Origin: Polytrichum commune
Lineage: Eukaryota > Streptophyta > Polytrichopsida > Polytrichales > Polytrichaceae
DNA: 64,000 nucleotides
Direction: 5' to 3'
NCBI GenBank assembly: GCA_950295325.1
Contig: OX485804.1
Coordinates: 12,276,001 to 12,340,000, forward strand
The first letter of the stretch is position 1, and the number at the start of each line of letters is the position of its first letter. Made by a program: the position numbers and the translations under genes. The notes under the pieces are model-generated. The model searched no databases and was not told where the DNA came from. It saw nothing but the letters and a program-made list of their open reading frames with translations. Below, piece after piece: positions 1 through 11,364 of the stretch.

Positions 1-130
1 AGGAAGTCCGAAAGAAACACATATTTTAAAACTAACGATAATGCAAAGCAACGAGAGAAAATCATTGGATATGAACATCTCTCACTCACTGAATGAAAAC
101 ACCCTAAAATAGTATGTAGGTTCCAAGCCA
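1..130. repeat. Paralogous 'empty site' for the outer TIR element
   Basis: This stretch matches both outer flanks of the large TIR element at 14,528-30,179. Its left half resembles 14,452-14,527 (ending GAGAGAAAATCAT). Its right half resembles 30,180-30,270 (ATCATTRGATATGAACATC, then AATAGTATGTAGGTTCCAAG). Here the two halves are joined with only one copy of the AAAATCAT target word. It therefore behaves like a related locus that never received the insertion. Confidence 0.7.
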
Positions 131-1340
131 CTTTTGGAAAATAATTACAGCCTTCGCTCCATTGAACAGGGACAATTGACAGCTAGTTACACATGAACTG
201 GTTGAAGTTGGAGACTTCCGGAGAATTACCCTTCATTTTAGAGGAATCTATGGAAGAACATACTTCAAATGAATGAAAGCAAAACCGGAAAATGTCAACA
301 TGTAACCAACTGGATTTAGAATCACTAGGATCTTGACCAACTATGCCCGAAAACAAAATTTGTTTCAAAGTCCAGGGAATCAAAAGGGGTATGGGACTAA
401 AAACTACATCAAGATGGTGTCAAACTGGCTAATTCCCCATAGTGGAGGAGTGTGATAGCCTTCATGAGATAGAGGCTAATATCGACTTAATCGTCCATAT
501 GAAAGAAGGACTTGAGCATAGTGAACGTTCTCACCCCCAAATTAACAAACCAAATAGACCAAAACATTTCAATGTGGAAAGACGTCACGGCTGTGGAAGA
601 AGAGAAGCCGAGTCCTCGTCCCCAACGCCCAAAACCTGGAGTGGTTGGGTTTCTTCCCCCAATGGTAGCTTAATTAGTTCGGATGCTGGCACATGTGTCT
701 CGTGTTATGACTCCACATTCGCCTGGCTTGTCCTCTTCTTGAGGAATACAGACACTTTCTCAGCACACGTGTCCCCAAGTCACTTGAGCTCCATCCGTGC
801 AATCTTCACCGTTGATAGCATGGAATTTGTGACTTATCTCTTCACACGGTGTCCCAAGTCCGAAGTCCCGAGTATGACATGGATGCCTGCATGGCATCAT
901 TTCTTGGAGGTGAAGCTTGGGAGATGTGTTGAGTGTTGGGTCGACCAAAAAGCTACACCCAACTCTCTTGCAAATATTTTTGCCTACAATAATCAAAATC
1001 CCACTCTAATGATAATTATGAAGCTCAACAAATGGGACTTGGTCTCCATGTTGGGACTTTCTAACATGCGTGGGTTTGGGACTTGGGATTTGGGATTTGG
1101 GACCCATGTGAACCACCTCTTAATGTAAGGAGGGAGGGGAGGTCTCGGAGCTCGGTGGAGCCCATCTCCACAAAGGAAATCTAGAAGCACTTACATTGGA
1201 GAGGCAAGTACCGAAAATTAGGACACAATATCTCTACTTAGTTATGACAATCATGATTTAAAGGACAAAATAATTCCTTCCTATTCCTTCGTTGTGATTG
1301 GTTGCTAGGGTGTCGGACTCGAGATACCTGGTGCATAACA
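131..1340. other. Gene-poor stretch with one doubtful ORF (442-1128)
   Basis: No recognisable gene. A 228-codon open frame runs 442-1128 on the plus strand, but it opens on GTG. Its product is a mix of Cys, Trp, His and Ser with no domain I recognise, and it has no obvious splice partners. Near 1070-1105 the sequence degenerates into GGGACTT/GGGATTT repeats. Probably non-coding or decayed repeat. Confidence 0.35.
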
Positions 1341-1351
1341 TTATTCATCGT

Positions 1352-1483
1352 AAAACTCTCGTTCCATGGGCCCTCAAAATATAACAACGAGATTCTCAAA
1401 ACGACACCCATGGAGACTCCGACACAAACAAAACTCCCAACATCTCATTGTCATATTTTGAGCGCCCACGGAACGAGAGTTTT
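1352..1483. repeat. Inverted repeat with about 42-bp arms
   Basis: The arm at 1352-1393 (AAAACTCTCGTTCC..., ending ACGAGAT) is repeated in reverse complement at 1442-1483 with about five mismatches and a ~48-bp spacer. It looks like a small fold-back or MITE remnant. Target duplications were not clear. Confidence 0.6.
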
Positions 1484-1989
1484 ATGATGTGAGGGTATTT
1501 AAAGCCAAGTTAGTGTGTAGTAAGCTCACTAGGTGTCGGTTCCTTGAAGACACGTGATGATTGTTTATAGATAAACTTAGAGGTGGAGAATCATTACTCT
1601 CTATGAATGGGTCTATTGGAAGTCTAACATGAGGTGTCATTGGACCCATCATAGACCAACCTAACATAACGCTTTAAAAACTCGAAAGTAATTCATATAA
1701 TGTCTCAAAATATATGAAATAAATCCGGAGACTCAATCCATTTTTTTATATTTACGGTAAATGTTTCTTGAAGAAACATAGAAGCATGTAAATGATAAAA
1801 TTGCTCAAGATGTACACTAACTATTGTATTGAATGTCATTTGGTATTTTATGTCACTATGGTACCTTTCTTAATGACATTTTCTATGAATAAGTTCACAA
1901 GTATTGTCATGGAAGATTGCAATGTCTGCAAGATCTATGTCAATTCTTGAAACAAAGTTTGGTATTCTTGCATCCTAATAATTATGTCA

Positions 1990-2700
1990 TGGAATCCCTG
2001 AGTGTGGACTCCTCATTGGAGGCCTAAATGATGTGCATGGGTCACTATGACATTAAACTTCCAACATACGACAAGTTTATTATGAAAAAAAAATGTATAT
2101 GTATTGAAAGTACGCTAGAAAATAGACTCATGTATTTATACTAAGCTTTTGAATTTAATGTGACAAATGCCTTCCCCACATATACAAAACCAAAATCTTG
2201 AATTAAATAGGCCTTTATTACTTACACAACCCATTTTCACTTTCCAATGAGAAAGTTGTTAAACATTTTTTCTCCATAGCATTTAACTCAATAATTGCAT
2301 CAAACAAACAAAGGCGAGAGCACAATAACTTAGCCACAATTCAAGAGGATAACTCAAGAGAGCACATGAGCGATCCAAGAGCCTCCAATTTGTAAAACCT
2401 AGAATCCAAATGCATACCTTAACAAGAATCGACAAGATAGTCATTGAGGACATTGCCATATGACAATAACATATGAAGACATGAATTGGATGAAACTGAC
2501 ACAACTATTGTCAATTCTCTCTCTAAACCTTAAAGCCCGCTTTTGTACATTCACCTTGACTTCAAAATTCTTAATAGCCTTTCTAAATGTACACAAGAAA
2601 AACAATACATCTCCCTTACAGATACTACGTACATTAATGCCGTAAGTAATACCCTTCTTACACTCACGTCAGTTCAAACGTTGTTTGAAGAGTCCACCAC
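1990..2700. repeat. Dispersed repeat shared with 33,640-34,335
   Basis: Sequences such as AAGCTTTTGAATTTAATGTG and CCAATGAGAAAGT recur in the same order and orientation at about 33,640-34,335, inside the long intron of the TIR-NBS-LRR gene. The copies are clearly diverged (many substitutions and small indels). No protein is recognisable in either copy, so this is an unclassified interspersed repeat. Confidence 0.6.
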
Positions 2701-4281
2701 CCTCCATGGGAATGTAATATTGTCATGGGTGATTATGTTTTGGATGAAAATCATCTATTAAGTGGCAGTAATTGCAAATCAATGATGCCCTAAATTTTAT
2801 ATGAGAAGTGACAAATAACATTAGGTTTACATTGAGTGTCGTGAAACTACATGGGCGATTTACATTTTATATTGAGCAAGACAAATAAAACAGGTGACAC
2901 TAAATACAGTGTTTAGGGTAGTTCTCTATAATATGGCAGCATACCTTACTATGCTCAATAACATAGTGTTGCACATCTTTGGTCTCTCTTTCAAAAATCA
3001 ACCTCACATGTGTGAGCACAAAAAGCTTTCAAGGCAACCAACATTTGGGTAAGGTTTTATGGTAGAACGTCATGACTCATCATACACAAGGATGAGAAAC
3101 TAGTCAAATTGTGGCCATTCGCAAGCCAAGATTCGTGATGAAGAGGGAACTTGGTCTTAGATATTATTATGTTTTGAGAGTCGTCCAACGTCGCGGTGGT
3201 TGGATGTCCTTGTTTGTCCAACATTGAAGTGCACAAGGTGGCTCCTCAACTTGCGGAAGGGTCCTTAACGTTCAGAAACACCAACCAATTGTTGTGTGCA
3301 AGTGGGATGTAAACTAGGTGCACATGTTTAGGATTGTGCCCCACTTTGGAGACCTAAAATTGAGGACACAATAGACACAAAGGATTCTATGTTACATGGT
3401 CTGCCAGTAAATAAAAATCCAAGTGGAGAACATAGTATAACCTATGTGTACAAACGGCAAGTATATTGTCGCAACCCTTGCTAGCTACCCTTAACTATCT
3501 TGGCCATTTTTTAATTCTAGCAAGGGTTGCGAGCGCTAACCCTTCGCATTCCACCATGCGAATGGTTAGCTCCCCATGCCGCATAGCTTTGAATTCGTAG
3601 GTGGGGAACCAACCCTCCTACTTGTCGCACACCTTTCCATGAGGAGTTGCCGAAACACCATGGCCACAAGGGGGACCCTGGAGTGACATGCTAAACGTGG
3701 AATGCATGTTGGAGATCTTTTGAGGGGTTCGCGAGATGGAGTAGGCCGGTGCCATCCTGCCTTGGATGTAGTGCAAATATTATCAAGAGAGTCGACACGG
3801 GCCTGTCTACAACATGGACCATGAAGTTGTCCGCTATCAGGGCGTTTTTCCATGGTCACACTTCCATGGTCTGGTTTTTGAAGAAATGTATTTTTGAAGC
3901 TTTTGGGCCCTTGAGTAGGTGTAAATCGAACGTGGACCAAGAGAAGTGACCCTGCACCGGAACATGGATGTGCTAATTTTTTTTTTCAATATGTGTTCAA
4001 AAGGACAATTTTAGGAATTCTCTTCATGTTTGACCTTCTTCCCTTCTTCCCTTCTTTCCTTGTAACTATGAAAATGTTTGGCAAAACATACAAAAATAAA
4101 AACATAAACAATGAAAGTTTATCACAACTGCATTTCTTTATCATGGTCCCCTGACATTTACAACGAGAAAACCTCTTTTGCCTCTCTCAATGCAAAACCC
4201 CTTGGATCATGACAGTGGTAATCGGCCTCTTGGGGATCTCAAGTTCCATGATCACTCTTGCATTTTTTTTCTTGATGTAAA
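2701..4281. other. No convincing gene; small hairpins near 3.47-3.60 kb
   Basis: I see no supported gene. CGCAACCCTTGCTAG near 3470 pairs with CTAGCAAGGGTTGCG near 3516, and a second short hairpin follows around 3538-3570. The 124-codon minus-strand frame at 3566-3940 has no domain I recognise and is probably chance or decayed repeat. Confidence 0.35.
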
Positions 4282-6194
4282 TTAAAGTGGCCCTACAAAC
4301 GAGTTCAACAACCAATCACATATATATTTAAAAGGAGCAAGAAACGACTTCATGGTCCGTGAGTTAAACAGCTTAAGCCTTGTATCAAATATTAAACTGA
4401 CAGGAACAGACACCGCACTTAGTCCTAGCCAAAAGGGCAAGGAAGGTAAGAATGCGTCCAAATATGAATGCAGCCCTCGATGCTTATTTTTCATAAATTA
4501 TAATACTTTCTTGCCTGCCCTTGCGTATACATATATGGGCACTTCTCGTCCATGTAATTGCATCCTTGTGTTTGCTCTTGTTGAGGAAAGGGACGCATGT
4601 TCGCTCTCAGGGAAACGATCCCCTCATCAGAGATGCAAATTAGGTTGAAAGGGAGCCCGCACACATTCAAAAGTTCCGGTTTCAAAACACTTTCAAGCCT
4701 TGCAAAACCGCCGTGACTCTTGAATCCGAGTTGAAAATAGACGTTTGTAGAGACCAACTTTGAAACCAAGCTCCTTGAAGTTCGGCACATGTCAAAGCCG
4801 AAATTCTCTTACTTTGGCTTACCAAAATCTGTCCCGAAACTAGCGTCATTGTATGTGTGTGGCCTCTGCATGAGCTTGTGAGGTCCAAGCCTAGGGCGAA
4901 CCTTCTAGAAATTATGGGGCGCTCTTGCAGGTACCCGCAAGGGGGCTTGAAAATAGTTCTTAACCGGCAATTGATGCGTCTTGGTTTCACCTCATTAACT
5001 AACTGTGTCATTGCCCCAAGCACAAAGATGAAGTAGCAGCTGAACTCCACTTCAATTGCGATGAGAAAGAGAACAATGAACGGGGAGAACCAAAAGCTAG
5101 TTACAGATAATCTGGTTGAGTTTGAGGAATAACCAGTCGAAGTTCAAGACTTCCAGAAAATCACCCATCATTTGTAGAAATCAATGGAATATTCCCCAAT
5201 TTAGTAAAGAAAAGCCGAAAGATTACAACATGTAACTCGTTGGACTTCGAAACACTAGGATTTTGACTGATTAGGCCCCAAAAATCTCCCCGCACACTGA
5301 AGGAGAGGACACCTTGATACGGCGGTGAGGCAATTCCATAATGTTTTGGCAAGGCTCCTGGGCTCCACCATTTACAATCTCATGAAGAGCTTCTTCAGGA
5401 CACTATCATTGTTGGAAGGCGAAAATTGGTTGGAGGAAGACTGCATGTAAGTTAGTAGCTGGAGGCCCAGTCTTACGATTGGCAACACAGTATCATGTGA
5501 CGTGGGAATCCAAGGCAAAGTTCTCGCCCATAATTGTACAGATCGAAGCCGAAATAATCAGTGCACATCAATGCAGAGAACTTAAGGAGGAAATCAATCC
5601 CGCAAACACACTCTGTTTTAACCTCAAAACATTGAATTGCAGGAGCCAGCTGCAAGCTCTGATTGTTGTATTGTTTGCCTAGTACCCATTATTCAATGCA
5701 TGACTCTGTGCTAACCTTGCATAGAACCCCAGGGTGGCCTCTCCCTTTTGGAACAGTTGTTCGTAGAATACTTTAAAAGGAATGGATGATTCGTTCTTGC
5801 ACAAAAGGAGAGACTTGATTGAAAAGAGGGCGTCGATACGAATCCATTGATACAAGTTGTGTCTGATTTAGAGAAGGTTGGCACTTTTGAATGTGAGTGT
5901 GAGAAGTTCTTAGATGCATTCTTTCTATAATAGGGGTCACCATCCAGACGCCCTAGGTGTTGAATTCCACTTCTAAGTCTCAAAATTTCTTATAATGGAA
6001 AAAAATCTCCCAATTTATGCTTCTTAGAAATGGCTTAGCGGCTCCAAACGAAGCTTTAACAACTGTGGCCCCTGCAAGTGCTACAGATAGTTGTCACTCT
6101 AGGCATAGAACTACACTAAATATGATATCTAGTGTCATCTGGTATTTTATGTCCCTATGGTAATTTTTCTCATTAGACTTCTTATGTATATAGA

Positions 6195-6771
6195 AATCTC
6201 CCGCTTAAGTACGCACCCGTCTAAGTACGCATCCCAATTAAGTGCGTAATTTTTTGGACAAAAATCAAGGTTCATACTTTATTGTTCGAACACGTCATGC
6301 AAAGTCATTTGCCATGAATGCATGATTTTTTTACGCTTGACATTCAATGTCAGTTTGTTAATGTTTTGCTAAAATGTCTCAAACAATCATCGTAGTTCAT
6401 CATACATTTGTCCAGCTTTTGTTTGAACATCGGAGCAAAGCAATTGGTTGTGAATGTCGAGGACAATGTTGTGTAGAGATTCAAAGCCTTTGAAGTCAGT
6501 AGCACTTTCAGATTGAGCAAATGTCTCGCTAGGTTGGCTTTCGTCATTGAAAGGTGGTTCTTCTTCAATTCACATCGTTTCTAGAACTTCATCAACGTCC
6601 TCCATCATATTGTTGGGCTTTTGTCAAGCGGGTTACCTCAAGTTTCATCCGTTTTCCGTTGAGATCCATCAAATCAGGGGGTCCAGAAAATGATATGAAT
6701 AAAAGTACGCACCTACCAACTAAGTGCGCACCAATGGCTCTAGTTCAAAGTGCGTACTTAAGCGGGAGATT
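6195..6771. mobile_element. 577-bp non-autonomous TIR element with AAGTACGCA subterminal repeats
   Basis: Perfect 22-bp terminal inverted repeats begin AATCTCCCGCTTAAGTAC at 6195-6216 and end as the complement at 6750-6771. AAGTACGCA/AAGTGCGYA words are repeated just inside both ends (6208-6250 and 6705-6757), like transposase-binding sites. No transposase is encoded. An exact-length copy (51,314-51,890) lies in block A', so the element was in place before block A duplicated. No clear target duplication was found. Confidence 0.75.
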
Positions 6772-7559
6772 ACTATAAGTGTAGAAGTATTGTCATGGAT
6801 GATGGATGAGTTCATCCATTTGCCAAAAACCCTACCTTCTCTTGTCAGCTACTTGTGATGAAATAATGTCATGGATGATTGGAATTTGGATGAAAAATCA
6901 CTTGGCAAGTGACACTAATTGCAACGCTATTAGTGCTAAATTATTGGTTGAGAATGTAGAGCTCAACTACCTCCACTTGTTTCTAGGGTTGATTGTATCA
7001 TAGTGACTTAGAGCGTCGTCCAAATTATGATGATTAACCTACCTAATCTCCTTGTTGTTTGTCGTTTTTATCTTGGTTGTCTTTCTTGTTGTGTTGGTAG
7101 ATGTCTTCATTCTTCCTTTGAAAGCTCCTCTATTTTGTATCCATCATAATGGACTCTTATAATTTCAAAGTCTTCTTTTGTCGTAAGGAATCTCTCTCTT
7201 GGTGATTTCTCTTCAAGTAGTCCCATTTGATCAAAAGTTGTTTCTAAGCTATCAACTTGTTTGTTTGTAACTCTCTTCTTATGTTGAAATTCTTCATGTG
7301 CCTCAGTTGTCTCTTTAAACTCAAGTGCTACTTTCTATCTTTGATCAAGATCTTGTTCTCCTCTCTTTGTGTGCTGTAGCGTTGTAACTTCTTCATGCGT
7401 CGTAGTTGTCTTCTTCTCTTCTTTTGGATTTTAAATTGTAGTGATAGAAGTATTCTATATTTAATTGTTCAAGATTCCTCTTAGCTAGTATCAAGTTTCT
7501 TCTTTTACTTTCCTTGTGATAAGAACCAAGAAATGCCAGATCCTTGGTATCGTTGTAGT

Positions 7560-7990
7560 GCAAGGAGCTGTAGTAAACTAGGTGTCTTCTCTAAGTAACT
7601 TGCTTCAAGTAGCCGAGTGTCCAAGTAGCCTTCTTCACGTGGTCATGTCACCGTCTTCAAGTATTCGATTAATCTACTTCAAATACCCAAGTAGCAAAGT
7701 AATCTCCTTCAAGTAAACAAGTAACCTTACTCAAGTAGCTAAGTAATCCTCTTTAAGTAGCCAAGTAATACCCTTCAAGTACCAAGTAACACTTTCCAAG
7801 TAGCCAAGTAACCCTCTTTAAGTAGCCAAGTAACACTCTGCAATTAGTTAAATATTTCTCTCAAGCAGTCAAAAATTTCATTCTAAGTAGCAAGTAACAA
7901 TTCTTCAAGTTGTCGAGTTGTCTTGTTAAAGTAACCTTCTCCAATGCCTAAGTATCCTCTCTCCAAAATCACCGAGTAATCTAATGACTA
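7560..7990. repeat. Degenerate short tandem repeats (CAAGTAGCCAAGTAA type)
   Basis: A run of imperfect ~17-35-bp units built from CAAGTAGC(C)AAGTAA plus a variable CTCTTTAAG-like spacer. It is also present in inverted orientation at about 50,090-50,480 in block A'. It is simple expanded sequence with no coding sense visible. Confidence 0.7.
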
Positions 7991-9360
7991 AGTTATCTTT
8001 CTTTGCAAAACATTTTCTATCTTGATTGTCTCCCTTTATTATTATTCTCCATAAGTGGAGTTCCTTTCCGATAAGACATAGGTAGCAATTAACTGAATAA
8101 CTATCAAACTATGATTAGATACCCTCTTGCCGTGTAATGGAGTCTTCCTCTCTACATGTGTAATACTTCGTTTGCTCACTTTCCATTTCCTCGTCAATAA
8201 TTGAGGAGGCATCCTCGCTTCATTCCTTTGAGTTTATCATACCTTTGAATCTTTTCAATCCTCTTATGATGTAGCCTTAGTTTCTACAACAAATTTCCTC
8301 ACCGTATTAATTGCAATCTATCTTTAGCACACAATCCAATATATCTCAATATTGGTAATATTTAGGCACATCTTTTTTTTTTCATGCAGATTTGGTCTAT
8401 TTCAATCTCTGTTATAATAACGTACAATTTATTTTTAGTGTAGATGTGATATATTTCAATCTCTGCTATAATTAATCATGAACTGTTTTTAGTGAAAAAT
8501 ATGTTATATATCAGTTTCGGTTATGAGTAGAAACAATCTTAATATAAATGATCAATGATATCATGTAATCAAGTCAAGAGATCAACATAATATGTTCTTT
8601 GTTCATAACTCTTCTCATTTATTACACAACACTCACTTGTTGATTAATTGTCCCCTTAGATATTGTAAGGTAGATAAGATTCAATATACTTGTAATAGAA
8701 ATGACTTTGATAATGAGGTCTCTTCAAATTGACTAATCCCAATCCATCCCTTTCATATTTTAAGGACTATGTAAATGGAAAAATTGTGGAAAGTTGCATG
8801 GAGTTTGATTGCTTAGGCAATAGTTGTTCTCATCAATTTCCTCACCTCTCTTTTTCTCTCTTTCCTCCTCTTATAATTGCTTTGTAAATCGAGACAATCT
8901 CTTCACATATCTAATCTCTCAATACAATTGTTGATGACTCACATAATAACCTCTCGAGTCTCACTTCTTTATTTTTGTAACAACACCTCATATCATAATT
9001 CTCATCCACGCATATATTTATACTCACCTCACGTGAACACCTAATATTATACTTCACACAATTGCCTTTCATTACCTTTCAATTTCTCTCGGTTTCTACA
9101 TTTGTTCCACATCAATTTTGCTACATAAGTTGTTTCTCTTCAACTTATGTAATTACGTCACCTCATGTGAGTTCTATAATTTTCTTAAAACTATCTCAAG
9201 TTACATTTACAACCTCCCAACTTGATTATGTCCAAGTTAACAATTTTAGTTTGCCTCTGCCTTGAATAGCTATGAAGAAGGTTGAGCTTGAAGCTCGTGT
9301 ATTCAAAATGGTAAAGATACAAAGGACCTAGCTCTCGCGTAGCCTATCGATGTGAATAAG

Positions 9361-10622
9361 GTAAGGTGTTCTAACTCTATTCCTAATTCTATATATAGTG
9401 AGAAGAGGTGCGTAACATGTGCCCCCCTCCTATATTACTTTATCTTGCTATTATTTTTAAAAGATAAAGATAGCTCTTTCATAATCCTCAAAGAAAGCAC
9501 ATATTCTCCTCATCTTCTTTTATATTCAAGATATTCAAGATTTGAAATCTACCTATCACACTATCTAGATTTTGAGGGATTTCCAAGGATAACCCAAGAA
9601 GATTTCCAAGGATGAGAAGTAACTAGTTTTCTTGGCCCTTGCTTACTTCCACCTCCGGTTGCCTCACCTATGTGGCCTAAGTGAGTATAATCACCATGGG
9701 GTTCCCTAATTCTAAGTGGCTTACTTAATCTATGAGATAATCTCACTAATGTTTACTTGCCTCTTACAAAGTTTACAGTCTAATTGGCTTACTAATGATG
9801 CCCTTTTAACCTTACGTGGTTACTAATTTAATTGTCTTTACAAATTTGGTAATCGGCCCGTAGGCCCCTTAAACCTAAACACATAATCCTCCTTAAGTAG
9901 CAACTATGGTGATTTTTTTTTAACTAAACGTTGTTAATCGACACTTGTGGTAGTAGTCCAATAACCATATTTTTGGCCAAATACCCTTGTGGTATTCGCG
10001 TTGTTATCTGGCCCGTTGTATGGCTAAGGTGGTATGATACCTCAGGGCGATCACACCCCTTTACGTTTTGTAACCACGTGCGATAATGGGGTATTTAATG
10101 AGGGGATATTTATGAACCTCTCAATATTTTTTTTCCTACCCTATTTGTAGATATAAAGCTACTTTGACGTATTTTTTAGGACCCTATATTTATTTGTAGT
10201 TATTTAGAGAGGCTAAATTTTGGCACCATACTCTTTTTATAAATCGTACAAGTACCAAATAGTGGATGGAATACTATAGCATTGCAAAATCAACTATGTG
10301 AGCAACAAACATTCCATACCATCCATCTTATCATTCAATTGGTTTCAATTAGTTACATCAATCCTAAACCATTCAAAATACCATTCAAAACACCACCAAT
10401 AGCATTTGGGTACTAGTTATAGGGTTACCAATAAACATGGAGATAATAAAATATACAAGCTAATATAGACAAGTTGTAAACACGGATAGAACAAAACAAG
10501 AGGTATAATTAGTTGTGACAAGACATAGAATTTTGCAAAACTACCTACTCCTAAAAAAAGTTACATTCAAATACAAGAAAGCTAAATACAAAAGCCATAA
10601 TTATCTTATTGATCCTCACTGG
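9361..10622. other. AT-rich intergenic DNA, nothing recognised
   Basis: No gene, RNA gene or clear repeat was recognised here. The sequence after 9360 differs from the sequence bordering block A', which marks 9360 as the edge of the duplicated block. Confidence 0.4.
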
Positions 10623-11021
10623 GAGGTCACTCCATTGTCAAGTTGAAAACCACGTGCAAACAAAGTTTGCTACCCCTATATTATATGCCATAGGTAATTT
10701 TTAAAATCATGATAAATTTTCTATATATACATATCCATTGATAATATCTTTTGTATATTTTTTTGAAATTTTTATTCATCTCCATTTTTTCTAGAATTTG
10801 TTTTAGTTCAATTTTGCGTCATTCTAGTTAGAAACGGTATGTTTTCTAGAAAAAAAAAATTACCAAATTTGCTTATCAATTTTTACTATGTAATAGATAC
10901 CATGTATATGTACTCATAATTTGTTTTTGATAAAAGTTTGACCCATTTTGTTGATGCAACTTAGAAAAAATAGATTTTTTTTGTTCGCACGTGGTTTTCA
11001 AATTGACAATGGAGTGACCTC
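10623..11021. mobile_element. MITE with 35-bp terminal inverted repeats
   Basis: The left end begins GAGGTCACTCCATTGTCAA (10,623-10,657). Its reverse complement is at 10,987-11,021 with one mismatch in 35. The interior is AT-rich with no open frame, so it is non-autonomous. Flanking sequence does not give a convincing target duplication, so I do not assign a superfamily. Confidence 0.75.
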
Positions 11022-11364
11022 TTCGTGTTGATACTACTACACACTTTTAGGGGCATCCAATATTTATAACCCTATTTTTTCTACTGATTACTAAAATGAA
11101 GGAATCATTCATCACCCTATTTACATATAATCATGTAGGGGACATATTTCCTATGCTATGGTAGATCTAACGAAATTATAATTTTTACTCTCAACGAATT
11201 AAATTGATTTTTCTTTTCTATTTTTATCTCACATGGTTCCTATAATTCCAATAGTCACCTCCCCAAGTCTGATACCCGCCCTGGCTAATTGAAGTCCGAG
11301 CTTCTTTTTCCATTTCCGATAGTTCTCTTCTTTGTGTTTGAGATTTGTGGTGAACATTGGTACA

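Larger units (their letters stand above)
4282..9360 (+). repeat. Duplicated block A (5.1 kb); inverted copy at 48,710-53,806
   Basis: Essentially the whole block is repeated in reverse complement at 48,710-53,806. Several open frames are conserved almost letter for letter between copies. For example, a 122-residue frame differs at only two positions, and a 74-residue frame is identical, so the duplication is recent. Homology starts abruptly near 4282 (TGGCCCTACAAACGAG) and stops near 9360 (GATGTGAATAAG). I found no terminal inverted or direct repeats at these edges and no recognisable transposase or polymerase. The conserved frames probably reflect young copies, not selection. It contains a nested TIR element (6195-6771) and a short tandem array (7560-7990). 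Confidence 0.85.

Noticed and set aside
1068-1106. GGGACTT/GGGATTT run resembling plant telomere repeat
   Set aside because: Only a few irregular units that do not match TTTAGGG; better seen as simple sequence.
442-1128. A 228-codon open frame
   Set aside because: Starts on GTG, has no domain or splice context I recognise, and lies in repeat-like sequence with GGGATTT-type degeneration at its end.
3566-3940. 124-codon minus-strand frame
   Set aside because: No recognisable motif; overlaps hairpin-rich, non-coding looking DNA.
4282-9360. Conserved short frames in block A as real genes
   Set aside because: Identity between A and A' covers non-coding parts equally, so frame conservation reflects recent duplication, not selection.
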